A stretch of 64,000 nucleotides of DNA from contig RSEF01000005.1 of the NCBI GenBank assembly GCA_003993805.1, positions 21,356,740 through 21,420,739 of the forward strand, in the 5' to 3' direction. Below the pieces are notes generated by a model. That model worked only from the letters and a program-made list of their open reading frames with translations, was not told the origin of the DNA and made no database searches. Made by a program: the position numbers and the translations under genes. Below are positions 36,169-50,955 of the stretch, one piece after another (positions within the stretch are counted from its first letter, which is position 1; every line of letters starts with the position of its first letter). This DNA comes from Himantopus leucocephalus. Its lineage: Eukaryota > Chordata > Aves > Charadriiformes > Recurvirostridae.

Positions 36169-39100
36169 GCAGGGGGGTTCCAGAGGAAGTGGGCTGCTTG
36201 GTAACTGAGGGCTAGGTGATTAAGGATTCGAGGCTCATGCCCCAGACTGCTGAATCTCAGCAGTTTGCACAGTTGTCATATGAATATAATAGTGCTTACC
36301 TTCTCCTCAGAGAAAAGATGTGTAATTACTTATGTAATAAGTGCATGTAAAGCACTTTGAAACCCTCAAATGAGAGAGGTTTCTGTTACTGTGAGTAAGC
36401 AAAAATGCAATCCTTTTCACTGCTTCACTTTATTTTTCAAGCTGCAATATTTTAAAACATCTGGTAAATCATAGTTAGTGATTTACATTACAGTAAAGAC
36501 TATATAGTGCATACACATACATCAGGTCAAAATATTATCAACATATCTTAGCCTGCGTAGAACTTAACATGACAAAAAAAGCTAATGCTTTTTGTATAGT
36601 TATGGCTAAGTGATTTTTCCTCATTGAAAAAGAAATGTCAGCTAAAGTGGAAGGGTTCAGAGTGCAATGAAATCTGGACTCATCAAATGAATGGAGTGAA
36701 TTTGAGCATCAGATTCATCTCTGTGCTGGTACTGACATGAGACAAAGAAGAAATGCATTTGCAACATGGGATAATTTAGCAATACAGGATAAGGTTATCA
36801 GTGGTGGATACTTCAGACTGCATGACTGCTTCTCTTCCCCGACGGGTACATCAAGGACTCAAAACCAGGACAATAGGTTCATTGAATTCCCATTATCTCT
36901 AGGCTATCATATAGCTTAATATGGACATCTTTTTCCCCACTTCAACTGCCTTTTGCTTATTCTAGAATGTGTGCTATTTGCATATTGTGATTAGAACCTG
37001 CATACTTAGTTTGAGAACATATATGTTTTTCTCAGAATGAATCTCAAAATGGATGCATTACTACACAGAAAGATGATGTTTCCCACTCTGGGAAGAAAGA
37101 GATTTATGACTTAGGGTAGGACCCTTAAGGAAAGGTTTATTTATGAGTCAGATCTTCCAGAGTATGGGCATAAGTTTCCATTTTCACAGCAGTTATTCTC
37201 TCAATAATTTATTTGTTGATACAGCTATCCGTTCAAGGTTCATCGTTTGCCCTTTTCATTTTGGTGTGTTTTAATTACATTGTATGTAACATAATACTAG
37301 TTTAAATAAACAAACTTCTCCTTTGGCTGCTTTTCCTTTATCTTTCTTCAGTGTTTGGATTTAGACTTTTAACCTTTACTCATTTCAGTAAGCCTTTTTT
37401 CATCCACAATGTTCAAATATGACTTAGAATACGGCCTGAAGCTGAAAGGAAGTCAATGGAAATACTTTGAGACATGAATAAGAGTAACTTCTTGTCATTG
37501 TGAGTAATGTTTGCACATTGTCCAAAACAGTATGGTGATTATGTGGCAACTAAACATAATGGATATTATTTTGCATTAAAAAGAGCTGCTGGATTTTACT
37601 GTCTTCTTTGCTGACTAATCATGTGTAAATTGTAATTGTTATCTCAGTTCTTAGTAATAATACATATTCTTGCTTTAAGCAAGAAATTAGATGCACTGGG
37701 GAACAAAAAAATTAGGGGTTACATAATCTTTAGAAAAAGATGCCTTGTTAGTCAGACTTAACAGTGCTTAAACCAGCTCAGTTTCTCTTTTCAAGGCTGA
37801 AAGATCCCTATGCAGCTGCACTTCTGCTTGTGTGCATGGCCAGCATAGTTTAGTTTTAAGATTCCAGGTTACAAAGACAGCCTTAAGTATCCAATTGCAG
37901 TGGGAGTATTAGATTTTTAGAGTATACTTTGCATTGACAGAATTAGTCCTTCACAAAAAATGGTTGTAGATATTTACCTTCTTGAAACCAAAACAGAAGG
38001 GATGTTGTAGGGAAGAGGACAATAATGTCAATGGATATTACCTTCCATTCTACAAAGAATGCAGAAGTGTTACTCTTCTGTATACAGGAAAGTAAGCTGT
38101 CTAATTATTAGTAATATATATCCGAATTACCTGTCAAAAGTTGATTTTTTAATGGAAGCCATTTCGTTCTTCAGAAATAATTACCTTGCAATTAATCAAA
38201 GCTTTTCTTTCCTATCCACCATGCAGTGACATCATGGTGGTGGTCTACAGCTGATAAAAGCATAGATAACATGACAAAAAATACTTTGTTTTTGAAAGAC
38301 AAAATAGTTTTAAATAGCCACTGTGAAACAGTATAAACTGCTTTCTCAGGTCTTCAGACTGCACACTTTGTGCCTTCTTTCTTTCTTGCAATTTGCAAAG
38401 GATTGCTAACCCTTAGTGGCATCTCTTCAATGAGTACCTGACAATTTGAATTTGGAGTACCTGCCCTCAACAGATAGCTGTTGGATTTCAGGAAGTATTA
38501 AAAAGTGAAGGCTGAGATTAACTTTTATTTTTATGTGAGCATGCACATGTGTGTTTATTAGGGATTATAATGACTTTTTTTTTTTCTCTCTCAGGGAAAG
38601 CTTTTGTTGAAATTGGAAAAAAATCAAAGGTGATTGGAGAATTATTTTTCAGCTCATATTAAATTGTTAGGAAGGACTGTCTTCCTTCGGCAGCAATCTG
38701 GTTCAATGGATTCAGCTTATATTTTGAAAATAAAAAGCTTGTCTGAAGTAAATAATGTTTTTAAACTACACAAGAAAGGTTAGAATAGTGCATCCAGGGC
38801 TAAAACATATACTTTAAATGTAGGATTTATCACAGAAATAAAACCAGAAGCCTCCAGAAAACAGGGAAATAAAATCTTACACTACTACAGCTGTGCGATA
38901 TTCTTGGAGTTGTACATATTTTGGGCCTCTATACACTCTTCTTTGTTCTTAAGCTTGGAAAGATCTGGACTGTCAACTGTAGGTAAAGGGAAATGAAGTT
39001 TAACATCTGGTCTTCATGAAAAACAGCTTTCCCATAGCTTTCTTATTTAAACAAGAGTGATTTTCATTAGGGAGCATATGGTCTTATTAATCTGAATACA

Positions 39101-42100
39101 GTCATGTGCTATTGTGCTCATTTTAAGTATGTTCTTATGCCAAGGTCAAAATTAACATCTTTAAATCAAAGCCAATAGCCATCAGGTAGTCAGTAGTGAT
39201 CTTAGAGCAACCTCAACAACAAGACAATCATTTGCTATATAATTAGTAAAACAATATTACCATGCTCAAGTATTATTGCATATTATGGAGTTGAGGAAAA
39301 TGGATATAGAAGATTCTTAGAAAAGTTTTATATCTGACAGCTCCTGATTACAGCCTTTTACTAAACCTATTAATCTTTAGTCACTTCATATTAATTTTCT
39401 GTTGATGGTCTACCTGCACTTCTTTGAAAAAAAAAAAACCCAGCTACTGGATAATATATAAATGCTCCCTCTGGGGAGGTTCAGCATATCTGCTCCTGAA
39501 GATAGGATACAAGTCTTAGCACACTCTTGTGGTTCTTCTTACAAAGTGGCTAAACAATATGACAGTGTTGATCACCATGCCAATAGTAGCAAAGTACCAG
39601 AAAATTCACAACAGAAAAATGCAGGTCACAATACTGGTTCCCAGCTTATTGTCTTCAATTCTCCAGGTAGCGTGAAGTGTTAAACTTGATAGAGTCACAA
39701 CAGAGGAAGCAAAATCCAGGTCTATGCCGAATAACAAAATTATTGTTCTGATTCTAAGAAGGTCTTTTGCATAACTATTCAGAAACAACTTCTGATGATG
39801 ATAATCTCTTGTATGAGAGAATAGTTGCTTCTCACTGCTTTGTTAGTATGGAGAAAAGAGCTGCGAGGCAAGACCTGTCAGACCATAAGTGGCTGGAGGT
39901 TAAATGCATTTCAGAAGACAAGAAACCCATAAGCTCAGTATGCAGACACAGTTGGATATAGACAGTCCTACACCGTGTATGAATACTTACAGGAAACGAT
40001 ATTTGCAAAACTAATGTTGCTGAAAGGTTATAATTCTGTAACAAGAAATATCATATGGAATGTGGACAAAGTTATTTCAGTTCCTGACTATGACATTCCA
40101 ATGAGAAAGATATTCTGCATGAGTGATGAGGATACAATCATGCTTTTGTGTGAAAAATGGTATTTGAGCTACAGCAACTCTTAATGCACTGTGCAGATAC
40201 TCCATTTTCATATCTAGAGTAACCAGCGCATGTAGAGTCAAAATATTTAAAATTTACATAAGAATTTGAAATATGAAAGAGAACCTTAATCTGCTCTTCA
40301 AGAAGTTGGTGGGCACTTTTCAGTTTGCTGGAGACGTAGTGATTTGGTGGATTATAGAAAATGAAATGAGAGACTTACTTGGGTGTAAATAGCTCCCAGC
40401 CAGCATGGTTTTAGGCTGAGGATCACGAGGATTATGTGTACTTCAAAGACACAGTTCAAGCAATGGATAGGTTTCTAGCAGTGGCAACAGTACCTCTCAG
40501 CATATGGTATTCAGTTGTATGTTATAGAAGGTTTTTTAATGTTTTTGTTACACCCTGTTAAAAAAGCATCCTTCACAAGGAAGGCAAGATAGCAGAGCTC
40601 TGAAATAAAATCAAGTCTTGCTTTACCAATAAAAGTTTTAAGATATGATTATCAGTGTTTGCTTCATCTAAAAGATTTTATCTGAATGGAAATTGAAATG
40701 CAATTAGAGATCTGTACATATGTTGCTGTAAAAAATGCAATTAATTTACTCAAGTTTGTAGCACAGCAATTTATCAGGAAAAAGAAATATCAGAAAAGGA
40801 AAGAAAAAGGTAGTAGTGAATGAAGTATTCACACATATTTTGACATGCATAGACATTATTTCTGTTTGAGTTTGAAATCCTTCCTGCAATTCGACCAAGA
40901 TTCTTCTTGTATTCAAACAAGACTTTGAGACTCCAGCACCACACTGCTTGTATACTACATCTATACATGAGATGACTGAACCTAACATCTGAATAGTCTA
41001 GTTTATGTTCAACTCAGCAGCTGGTGCTTCAGTATGTAACGTTTGCTACCATGAACAGTCTTTAGCTACCCTTTCTGTGTTTTATTTTGTGCGAAGTTAA
41101 AGGAGTGTAATGACTTCCATTTGACTTCGTGAAAGTATTGGAGGAAATGTTTCAGCTCATAGGCAAAACAAGAAGGAGATAAAAACACAGGATATTACAT
41201 TTCACAGACTACTGAGTCTATCATCATAATCATCATCAAGATAAAATAAAAAATCTTGGATTTTTGGTAGGGTAGTGACAGGTTGAAACAGAGCTGCATC
41301 TATCACTAGATCTCTGCAATACAGTCTGTGTTTTGAGGTGAATGCTGAGAAGATGAGGCCTTTTTTCTCAAGCCTACGTTCTGATGATTGATACAATTAT
41401 GGGTTCATGTGGGTGTGTACACATATGCGTACATGCACCAATGTCTTATTGAATCTCAGATTTACATTGCTCTTCTGCTGGCATCATTCCCAAGGCATTG
41501 TGCAAAAGAGGCCTAAACTTGCTGAAAGCACAAAGAGAAGCAAACACACGTTGCTAAGTGTGTAGTGAATATTCAAAGTATGAACTTACAAAAACTATAA
41601 TAGAGGATCAAAGATACAGTTTCTGTCATTCAGTTCAAATGCTCAAAAGGTATGCATACAAGGTATGTCTCATCTGGATAAAACTAAACAAAAGTAGAAG
41701 TTTGATACATACCTGTGTGAAAGTATATTATCTTTGCATTATGGGATCTGATCCTGAAGTCCACATTCACACTTTAGTCTGGCCTTACGTCAATATTTTT
41801 TACTGTAGTAAATGCTGTAGAAAAACCCCTTTGACAGATTTTTGAGTGATATTACTATGGACTGCAAAATTTAGACATAAAGAACTTCTTCCAGTTCATT
41901 CAGGAACATGAATAAATATTACATTCAAAATCATGTTCAATTGCATTAAATTCATATTTAATTTTAAACAATCTTAATTAACACTGCCTCAAGTATTTAT
42001 TGACAGCTGACCAAAAAGAATTTTAAACTGACTTAAAACACATTTTTGAAACTTCAAATCTCAAAAACTGTTGAGACTTTAGGCTTCACAAATTTTGTAA

Positions 42101-45100
42101 TAAAGAAGTTGTGCATCTGGAACTGTTTCATATTTGTATGAAGGAGAAACCTGGCAAGTTATTCCTGCAAAGAGCTTACTTGAATGAATAGTCAATAATG
42201 ATTAATAATTAAGGATATTAGTCAGATCTTAATTTAAATAAATATTGCTGAACCTTTGTTGATTTTATTTTTTTTTAATTCCTGGACCAAGTCTAATGGT
42301 GCAAGGATAATTAATTTTTGGGAAGTGTTCTTTTTTCAATGTTTTTTTTGTCCCCACTGTTTGGACATTACTGGCATAAGCAGTTTTGCTGCTTTCTATA
42401 AAAATTATTTCTTCTCAATCCGTAAATCATAACGCAGTGCTATTGTAAAACCAGATTTTACAATATCACAGCTTGATATTTTATACACTAATACTAAGCT
42501 TCAGAAAGACAAGTGGTCATTGTAAGCAACATAGTAAACCTCCTTTACCTTATTATGTATTTTTTTATGAACATCAACCCCTGAGTAAGGTATAAGAAGA
42601 TTGCCTTGTGTAGGCATAATTTAAGAAGGAAATCCCTATTTACACTGCTTCACCAGTGGTGTCATTTCTTCAAAAATTTAGCATAGAATCATTAACTTAC
42701 ATAATTTTTTACCATCATGCTAGTTAAATTGGCTAATCTTTAATTTTAATTAACCTAGTGGCTGTAAAGAGAAGAACCTGACAGACCTGAGTCTAAGGAG
42801 TGCCATTTTTGGTAAGACTGATATAGATCAGGGTTGTCCTTCACTTTGAAGAAAATCCATTGCTATCTGAATTTGCCAGTAACACTATTTATGAATTAAT
42901 TTTCATGAGTAAAATTTGATAACTGAGGCTGTGATAAACATGCATTAAGGGGGATAGTTTTTCTTTAATAAAAATTTGCTACTATTAGTGCATTGCCTTC
43001 TCTGCTTCTGCTTTGCCAGTCCAAATGCTAACTTGTCCCAATTTTGGTCTCTAGGCAAGTCTGGTATTTGTATCACTGGAAACATCAGTTTCCTACAGGG
43101 GAGCTATTGGTTTGTGTGAAACAGACTGAGAACCTAATCAACATATTGTCTCAATGGAACATGCAAAAGTGATGTCTTTGTCTCCTCTGTCACAAGCTAG
43201 TATGTGTTTCATAGAGATATAGTTAACAGGGTGAGTTTCTATAAGCATCTTTTAACCCGTATTTTCTATAGAAGCTGGAATTTTTAACATCGCTGCCATT
43301 GATGACAGTCAGTTGAAATCCTACCACATCCTATAACCTAAAAGAGATGGAGCCATGTCTGTACCTGGATTGGAGAACACCAGCCACCACCTTCCTGTTA
43401 CAGCATCCATCTGGATATTACTGGCTGAGAACACGACATTCTTCAGCTTGTTAGTGAGTGATTGCTTCTGGATGGTGCTAAAGGCCAATGAATACCTAGA
43501 AGTGCAAATTTTTTGGATGAGACCTAAAAAGATTCTTTAAAAGATCCTAAACTGCTTTTTCTTACGCAGTAGGTATTTGAAATCTGTTCTTCTGGTTAAG
43601 TGCTAACTTGACTGATTTTTTTTTTCTTTAGCAGGTCTACGTGAATTGTCAGTGGTTAGTACTATGGTAAAGATGCTATGTCATTTGTGGCCCTGAACTC
43701 TTGATTAATTCTTGACTCTGTGCTGTAAAAGCTGCATTTCAACTTGAAGTGGCTGTTTAACAGTAATGGTTGAAGTTATACATAACATCGTCTGTACATA
43801 AAATACGTTGGGCAAATATCATAGGTGGTATGATTCAATTTTATATATATTAATAAACATTAAGAATGTATGGTACTTTTATTCATTCATATTTACAAGT
43901 GTCAATGGAAAGAAACTTAAGGAACTAGGCACTTTAGAGATTAAACAATAAGATAAATAAAACTTCCTAAGAAGGTAATGAGTTTAACTCAAATATATAG
44001 CTACTTTGTTACCAGACTGTTGTTTCGTGATCTGCATGAAATGAATGTGATGTTTTCATCATTTGGTGCCTACACCCCAGTAGAACACCAGTTTTCACTA
44101 ATTGGGCTCTACTTTTGGCAGGCCCAGATGGCAGCTTGGCTTTGCTTATAAATGGCTGACCTATTTTCTTGACATCCATAGTAGATTCCTCCATATTCAG
44201 GGAAGACTTGCACTACTCCATATGTGGTTTTTGGGGCTGCAGTTTGCAGTGCTGTCATATAATAGGTTTTAAGTTAGTGAATAAACTATTGCATGTCTAA
44301 GCAATTCACCATGCCTTTCATTGTCTCTAAATGTCTAAAAGATTTTAAAAATTATACTACTGAATATATTCTGCTTTGTAATTTCTTTACATTTTGCCTT
44401 TATTAGTCATTTTAACAGTGGCAATAGCAATTAAATACTTATTTTCTTTTTGTACCAAAGTTCTGTCTGTAATCCTGCTCAAAGTCTCTGATGTGATACA
44501 TTTGACATTTTCCCATGGCTCTCATCAAGTTCCAAAAGTTGTTCCAAATTTATGCCCTTATGTTGGGGTTTTTTTTGATTCCTCTTCTTAGACCTTGGTG
44601 CCAAAGAGTAATTGGCAAGGTTTATTGGTCTTCTGCACTAGTAGTTACATCATTTGGTATCCCAAATTGCTTTATTCCTTCTCTTGGCACAAGGCAATTT
44701 AGAATGTGTTCCCTTGGCCCTTCATACAAAAGCATGAAACAGCACTAACAGCAGATGATGTGGTGATAGCAGCCTGTTTGGCATCAGAAGAGGTAGCATC
44801 AGGAGCCTCAGCAGGAGCAAAGAACGCTTTTTGTGGCAGTACCCTCTCACTGCATCACAAAGCCAACATGCTCTTGGCTTTCTTGTGCGAGGGAGGTTCT
44901 TCTGGTTTGATTAATTCTGTTTCAATTTCTCTCCATGGAAGTTCTTATTTAAAGAAGGGAAAGAGGATGAAAGCTATTTTTTCTGCCTTGCTTCAAAATG
45001 TATTTGAGTGCTGCTATGCAGCATCATCTGTTGCAGATGTACTTTGTAAATGGATCCCACACAGTTCTCTATACAGATCAACCACAGTAAATGAAATTAA

Positions 45101-48100
45101 TAAAGTAGAAGAGTACTAAAACAGAAATTGGAGATGAAAATAACAGTGTAAAATACTTAGTGCTTTCTTTTAATGCAAGAAAATAGTACAGTAGTTTTTC
45201 AAAACCACTTAAAATTTGTCAAGTGAAACAACCCATGACACTTCCCTAGTGAGATTGTTCTATTATTTAATAAAACTCACCCAGGAAATGTTTATTTGAT
45301 ATTCACTTTACATTTTCACGCTTGATTTTACCACAAACACTGCTCTGAGCAGTTAATGAGGTTCCTATGTGGACTGCAACCATTTTAAAAATTAAAGTCT
45401 TTGTCTAGGTCTTTTTAGAAAAAATATTTTATTACAGGAAAATTCTGATGGATTGGATCAAATTCCTTTTGCAATGAATTCATATGATTCATAAAAATAA
45501 TGAAGGATGCTGAAGACAGCTAGTATTCCATCAATTTTGTTAAAACAGTCAGTATTTTAAAAAAATCAAATAATTTGTTGCGTATTATTGTTATGTTATG
45601 AATTATTCATACAGTGATGTCTTCGCCCTTTCACCAACTATAGATACTTCACCTGGAGTACTCTTCAAAACAGTTACCAACAATTCTACTTCCATATAAT
45701 AAGTATACCTTCATATTAGTTAAATAGCTCTGATCCAAGTGTGGAATTGCTGAAATGACTTCAATATATTGTCTCCCAGTTCAGTCTCAAATCATTTTTA
45801 CCTATAATTGCTCACAGTTATATGGTAAATGTTGCTGGTCACCATGCAGTTCAGACAAATGGGATGGAGCAGTATAGTAGGAATGAGTGGTTTTTATTGT
45901 ATTTCAGATTCTTTCACTGTTTATAAAATTGAAAATAAAAGTCTGCCATTGATTTCCTGTGTGTGCTTGTATACTACAACACTTGTGCTACTAATAAAAA
46001 AGAAATTCCTTATCATTTCATTTGTAAGCAGAGGAAATTGGCTATGTAGAGTAAGTCAGCAAATGAGAGAAATATGGAATTACATACTTTTTACAAAGTC
46101 ATTTCTCTTACTGTTTTATTGTAGTGTTCCTTCATTCTACCTCAGATATAAATTGAGTAAGGTCCCATCTGAGAATTTGTAAGAAAAACACTATATGAGT
46201 CATTATAACAGAATCAAAGTTTACTGTGAGTAAGAATAAATGAATCTTATCCTACCATCACTATAATTTCTAGAACATTACTCAAGTTGTGAAGGAGGTC
46301 TTGTTTTCTCTTACAACACAAGAAGTAGGTTGCCACCTGTGTCTCTCAACATATCTGTAAATAACAGATTGCACCAATTATGCTAGTGTTTTGCTGTCCT
46401 GCATTAAAATGAAATGCAGCAGTGGGTATGATTTATAGCAGAATGCACCGTTTTGGTTTCTAAAGCTGATAAGCAGAGAAGCATGAATTATTAAACCGAG
46501 TCGCAGCTTTACAGAAAAGCAAGTAATCAAGATTTGCTTGCACAAAACAAGAAAGCTATGACTAATTTCATATAATGATGTTTGACTAACAAAGTGGTAC
46601 ATTTAAAGGTCAGCTTAATAGTGGAAATATGATTTCAAGGGAAAATACCTTTGCTTTTGTTGTGTAATTCAACTGGCACATATACAGTAGAGTAATGAGT
46701 TTCGAGCAAAATAATGCAGAAACTTACAATTACTTCAGGTAAGAGCTTAGAAAAAAAAAGTTCTTTGTCATGTGTTCTAAAGCAAAAAAATCCAACATTT
46801 TTGTGAGGATGACATTGCAAAGACAACAAAGACCATAAGGATTCAGATCACATAGAAGTCCTTGACTGTATCTTAAAATGTTCATTTTACAAATCATCGT
46901 AGGTCAGGATTGACTTTTGGTACTTCAGTTTTCTAGATAGGCAGAAATTACCTCTAAAGTGCATCTTCATTTTTCCCTGTGCTTCTGCCCTTCCCCTGTG
47001 TTTCCAGTTCATCAGAAGATAAAAAGCAGAGATGATTATATAGGAAATTTTTTTCTTTCTACATAACCAGAACTGAAAAAGAAAAGTTTTTTGTTAAGAC
47101 AGATGTTTTGTCTTTAACTCAGTTCCTATGGTTACAAAATTCTTCTGTACCTTCTGTACCAAACCAATATCAGCTGTGAAAGTCTCAAAATTAGAGCACT
47201 TGACTGAAAGGAAATAGCACAGAAACATGCCTAGGGGCGTATGTAGAGGTACAATTTTAGGAGTATAATTTCTCAAGGTTGGAAAAATTATCATTAAACT
47301 TTTAGGTACAGTAAGAAAGGCAAACAAGGCAGGGGGAAATAAAATTCAGGGACTCTATACTTTCTGTAAGATGTTCATTTTCATCCTGTATTTCATTCTA
47401 TAAGAATGCAGAGGCTTATCTTATGAAAGCAATGAATGTCACAGTTATTGTATCTAAGACAATATGGGTCAACCAGGAAAGTCTCTCCATCTTTGCAAAG
47501 CCAGTAGTAGTTTGGTCTGGACTTTCATGCTGATCCCTGGGACTTCCCATACTTCTTGAGGATTTCTTTAGTACTGTTTTACTGTCTGGGAGCAGTAGGA
47601 TTTCACCTAGCTTTCTATGTGTTGTTGCCTTCAATATTTTATCTTTGTGAACATCCCCAGTGCTGATGTCTCTTCCTGGAAATCTCTTGCTGAATATCTC
47701 CTGCTTAGGAAGTCTTTTTTCCTTCCCTTATCTAATCTCAGCATGCTCTTTTTTAGTATAAGGGTCATTTCATCAGTTGTAGAGCATCTTTAGTCATTCT
47801 TTAATAAGAACTCTTCTTTCTATATTACCATCTCTCAAGTTTTCCTTATGTGCTATCATTGCTTTCCCTTATTCTTCTGTTTTCTCTAAGCACGAGACGT
47901 TCAGTTCCTTTTTGCTTTACTCTCATATCAAGAGCCTGAAGTTCCAAAAGAAAGAGAACGCAAAGAAATTCATATCCGAGACACGCGGAAATGTTTCAGC
48001 ACTTTCACAAAGACTGCAAACAGTCTTGTTTAATGACAGTCCCAGTTCTCTTTCTGCTGGCCTTTCAGTGCTTCCAGCTTTCCATCAACTGTTTGCAAAT

Positions 48101-50922
48101 CTTCAGAAACAGATTTAAAATATTTACAAGGCTTTGACTGTTTTACATTTACTGTCACCTTGTAACATTATTGATCTTGGATGTGGGTGCTTGCCTTGAT
48201 TTAGCAACACTTAAAACATTCTATAGCTTGCTTTGAGTATAACAAAATGAAAGAAAAAAACCAGGAATAAAGAAGGAATAAAGACTAAACTCACATGTTT
48301 CTAAAGAAAAATAATTTTGCTCATATAGTGTAATAAAGGGTCTTACATAACTCCCACTGGAAAAGCCTTCAGAAAGACTTCTTGAGGAGATAAATTGAGG
48401 GCCAGAGAATGAATGAAGGAAAGCAGAAAATCTCTTCTAATAAGCAATGGGCAAGAAATGTAAAATATAAAGGATGCTAAAAATCCTTCTTGAAGTAGTT
48501 GTGCTTTCATTAGATCACACATAGTGTTTAAATATCATAGTGGTAGGCTTTCTTTATTGGTATTACTACTACTGCTAGTCTATATTTATATACTAAGGAT
48601 AAGATCTTTGCCCATGAAATGTCTGCCAGACAGACATGCAGGTCGTCTCTGTACTACCGTCCATATATGAGACACACCAGGTACTAAATTTGGGAACAGT
48701 TTACAGACTAAACCCTTTATAACTTGCAGAAGTGGGTAGATGAGGCTGTGTCAAGAACCTTTGTCCGAAAGTTTCTTCACTCTAAACCCTGACAATGAAG
48801 GCACCAGCTGCTTCGCATTTCATTAGCAATATAGGAATAAAGACCTCATGGTACTGAATCACACCTGAAATGTTTCATTTCAACATCTATGTGGTTTTTA
48901 ATATTGGGCATCCCTACATAATTTGGAATCTAAAACCTTTTCTGCTACACCAGAGCAACTGAGCTGGATAAGTACAAATGATATCCTTCTCCTTTTGTTT
49001 CCTATATAGGCCTGGGGAAAAACGATCACTGAAAACAGGCAAAAGCTAGAATAGACCTTGTGGCACACAATAATTTAATTTATGTTACTGTAACACTTGT
49101 TCCATTACACAATTTTTAATTAGTTTAAAATTATATGGGGTATAAGAAACAGACATTCAACTTTCTAGTGCTTAAATCACTGGGTTAGTATCCAGTAGTT
49201 ACATGTGATTGTAGCTGTGATGGTTTTTTTTTCTCTATTTTCTTCCAAATTTGGAAAGGTTTGAGTTTATTCCCATCACAAAACACAAAAATCTTGGAAG
49301 TGGCGGAAACTTTCATGAGATATCTTTTCCCCAATTTGATTTGTCAATCTATCTTCTCAGGATCCACTTAAATCTCTTAGGAAGGATTCAACACATCCTT
49401 AAATGTATAAAACTGTAATAAGACTGCTTAAAGAAGATAGATAGCTTAAAATGGTACTTACTGCTTTTAGCATGTGATAAGCACTTTCAAATTAGCTTCT
49501 ATCAATATAGATATAACAGAGACCAGTTACACCAAAATTACCAGTTGTAAGTTAGAATATATAGAGAGAGATGTTTGCTTCAGTTAATCAAAGTCTGATA
49601 CTAAGGTAAAACCTATACAGTTTCTGAATGCCAGAAAAAGATAAAATGGGATCAATTAAGTTATGTAAATACAGTCAGTACAAACACAGGAAATATGGCC
49701 CATATTCCACAATTATAAAATTTCATATTTCTGCCATTTTCTATTAAGGGAGTCGCTGGGTGGGTAAAATACTTCAATTTGATTCATGATAACTTAATTT
49801 CAATCCTTACTCTGCAGTAAAGTAAATGGAGTTGGCTTTAAATACTTAAGATGGTGTCCTAACCACTGAGCTATTAAATATTTGTATGTCTATCTAACTC
49901 CTGGCCATCTCCTAAGAAAAAATCCCTACTGAATTGGCATATTTTTGTTAGAGCTTTTAAGGAGTTTTCTTGCTGTATTAGCATTATTCTTATCGTCATT
50001 TTCTATGAAAGCATCTGTTGGACAACTGCTTGACATCTCAAAATTATTTTGGCACAGCTACATCTTAATGGAAAGAAAAATAACCAGTTAATATAAGACA
50101 GAAGGTAATACACAGTAGGTTGGAGTAAAGCTGTATAATCATCTGCTACCAAAATACTTAAGTACCATCTGTATAATGAAATTCAAATCTGAAATTAAGT
50201 GGTTTATTTGATTTTTTAGCAGTTTACTATAGTTTGTTGCCAATCAAACTAATGGTTGAAGTACTTGTCCCTTGAAGCCAATCAGAATTTTTTTCTTTTT
50301 TTTTTGTAATAAAACTGGTTTTGCATCTAATACATTCATATATTTTGTAAAGTAACCTTGTATCTATGACTTTTACAATTTAATTTTAGGAAAATTAAAT
50401 GTATTTATGAATTTTGTTACAACTCCTTTTATTGGTTCTGATTAAAATGAAAACCTTTTTAAAAAATATGAAAGTTCTTATGGATAATTTTGGATTTAAT
50501 AAGGATGTTTTTCACTGAGCAATTATTTTGAATGAACACTTCTCCACAGTTTTTAGCCCATGAACCTGTTCTAATATTACTACAAATATATATCTGATTC
50601 AAAGTAGTGTTCTAGAGAAAGACTGTTCAAACCCATACTTGAAGCATGGTGTGCACTTAAGTGTTTGTGTTTTGAGCTAGAATGCAGAATTAGACGGCTG
50701 AAATAGAAACAGTGAGCTTTTCTAAACTACATATTAAATCTTCTCTATAACAATAAATACAGCCTAGTAAAAGGCATTTTATATCAATCCCTATAATACA
50801 TTTCAGTGGATCATCAGAAAAGTAAGCAGAGCATGATCAGTGTTGAATAGAGAATGTTAGGACCATAACACTCAGTTCTCCTACTTCCTGAAAAGAAAAT
50901 CATAGGGCAGGAAAATAAAAGT

Positions 50923-50955
50923 GAAAAAAAAGAAAAAGAAAAAGAAAAAGAAAAG
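50923..50955 (+). repeat. (GAAAAA)n purine-only tract
   Basis: A run of A and G with about four GAAAAA units. It encodes the run of Phe in a minus-strand frame at 50881-51072, which is not a real protein. Confidence 0.9.

Noticed and set aside
45829..46182. 117-codon open frame with hydrophobic segments that could look like membrane helices
   Set aside because: Hydrophobicity comes from T-rich codons; no signal peptide, family motif or neighbouring exon structure supports it.
47416..48118. Possible degraded coiled-coil gene on the minus strand, based on a 72-codon frame and protein-like text in other frames
   Set aside because: Several stop codons and frame changes are needed, and I could not name any parent protein; such text is common in AT-rich DNA with purine-rich strands.
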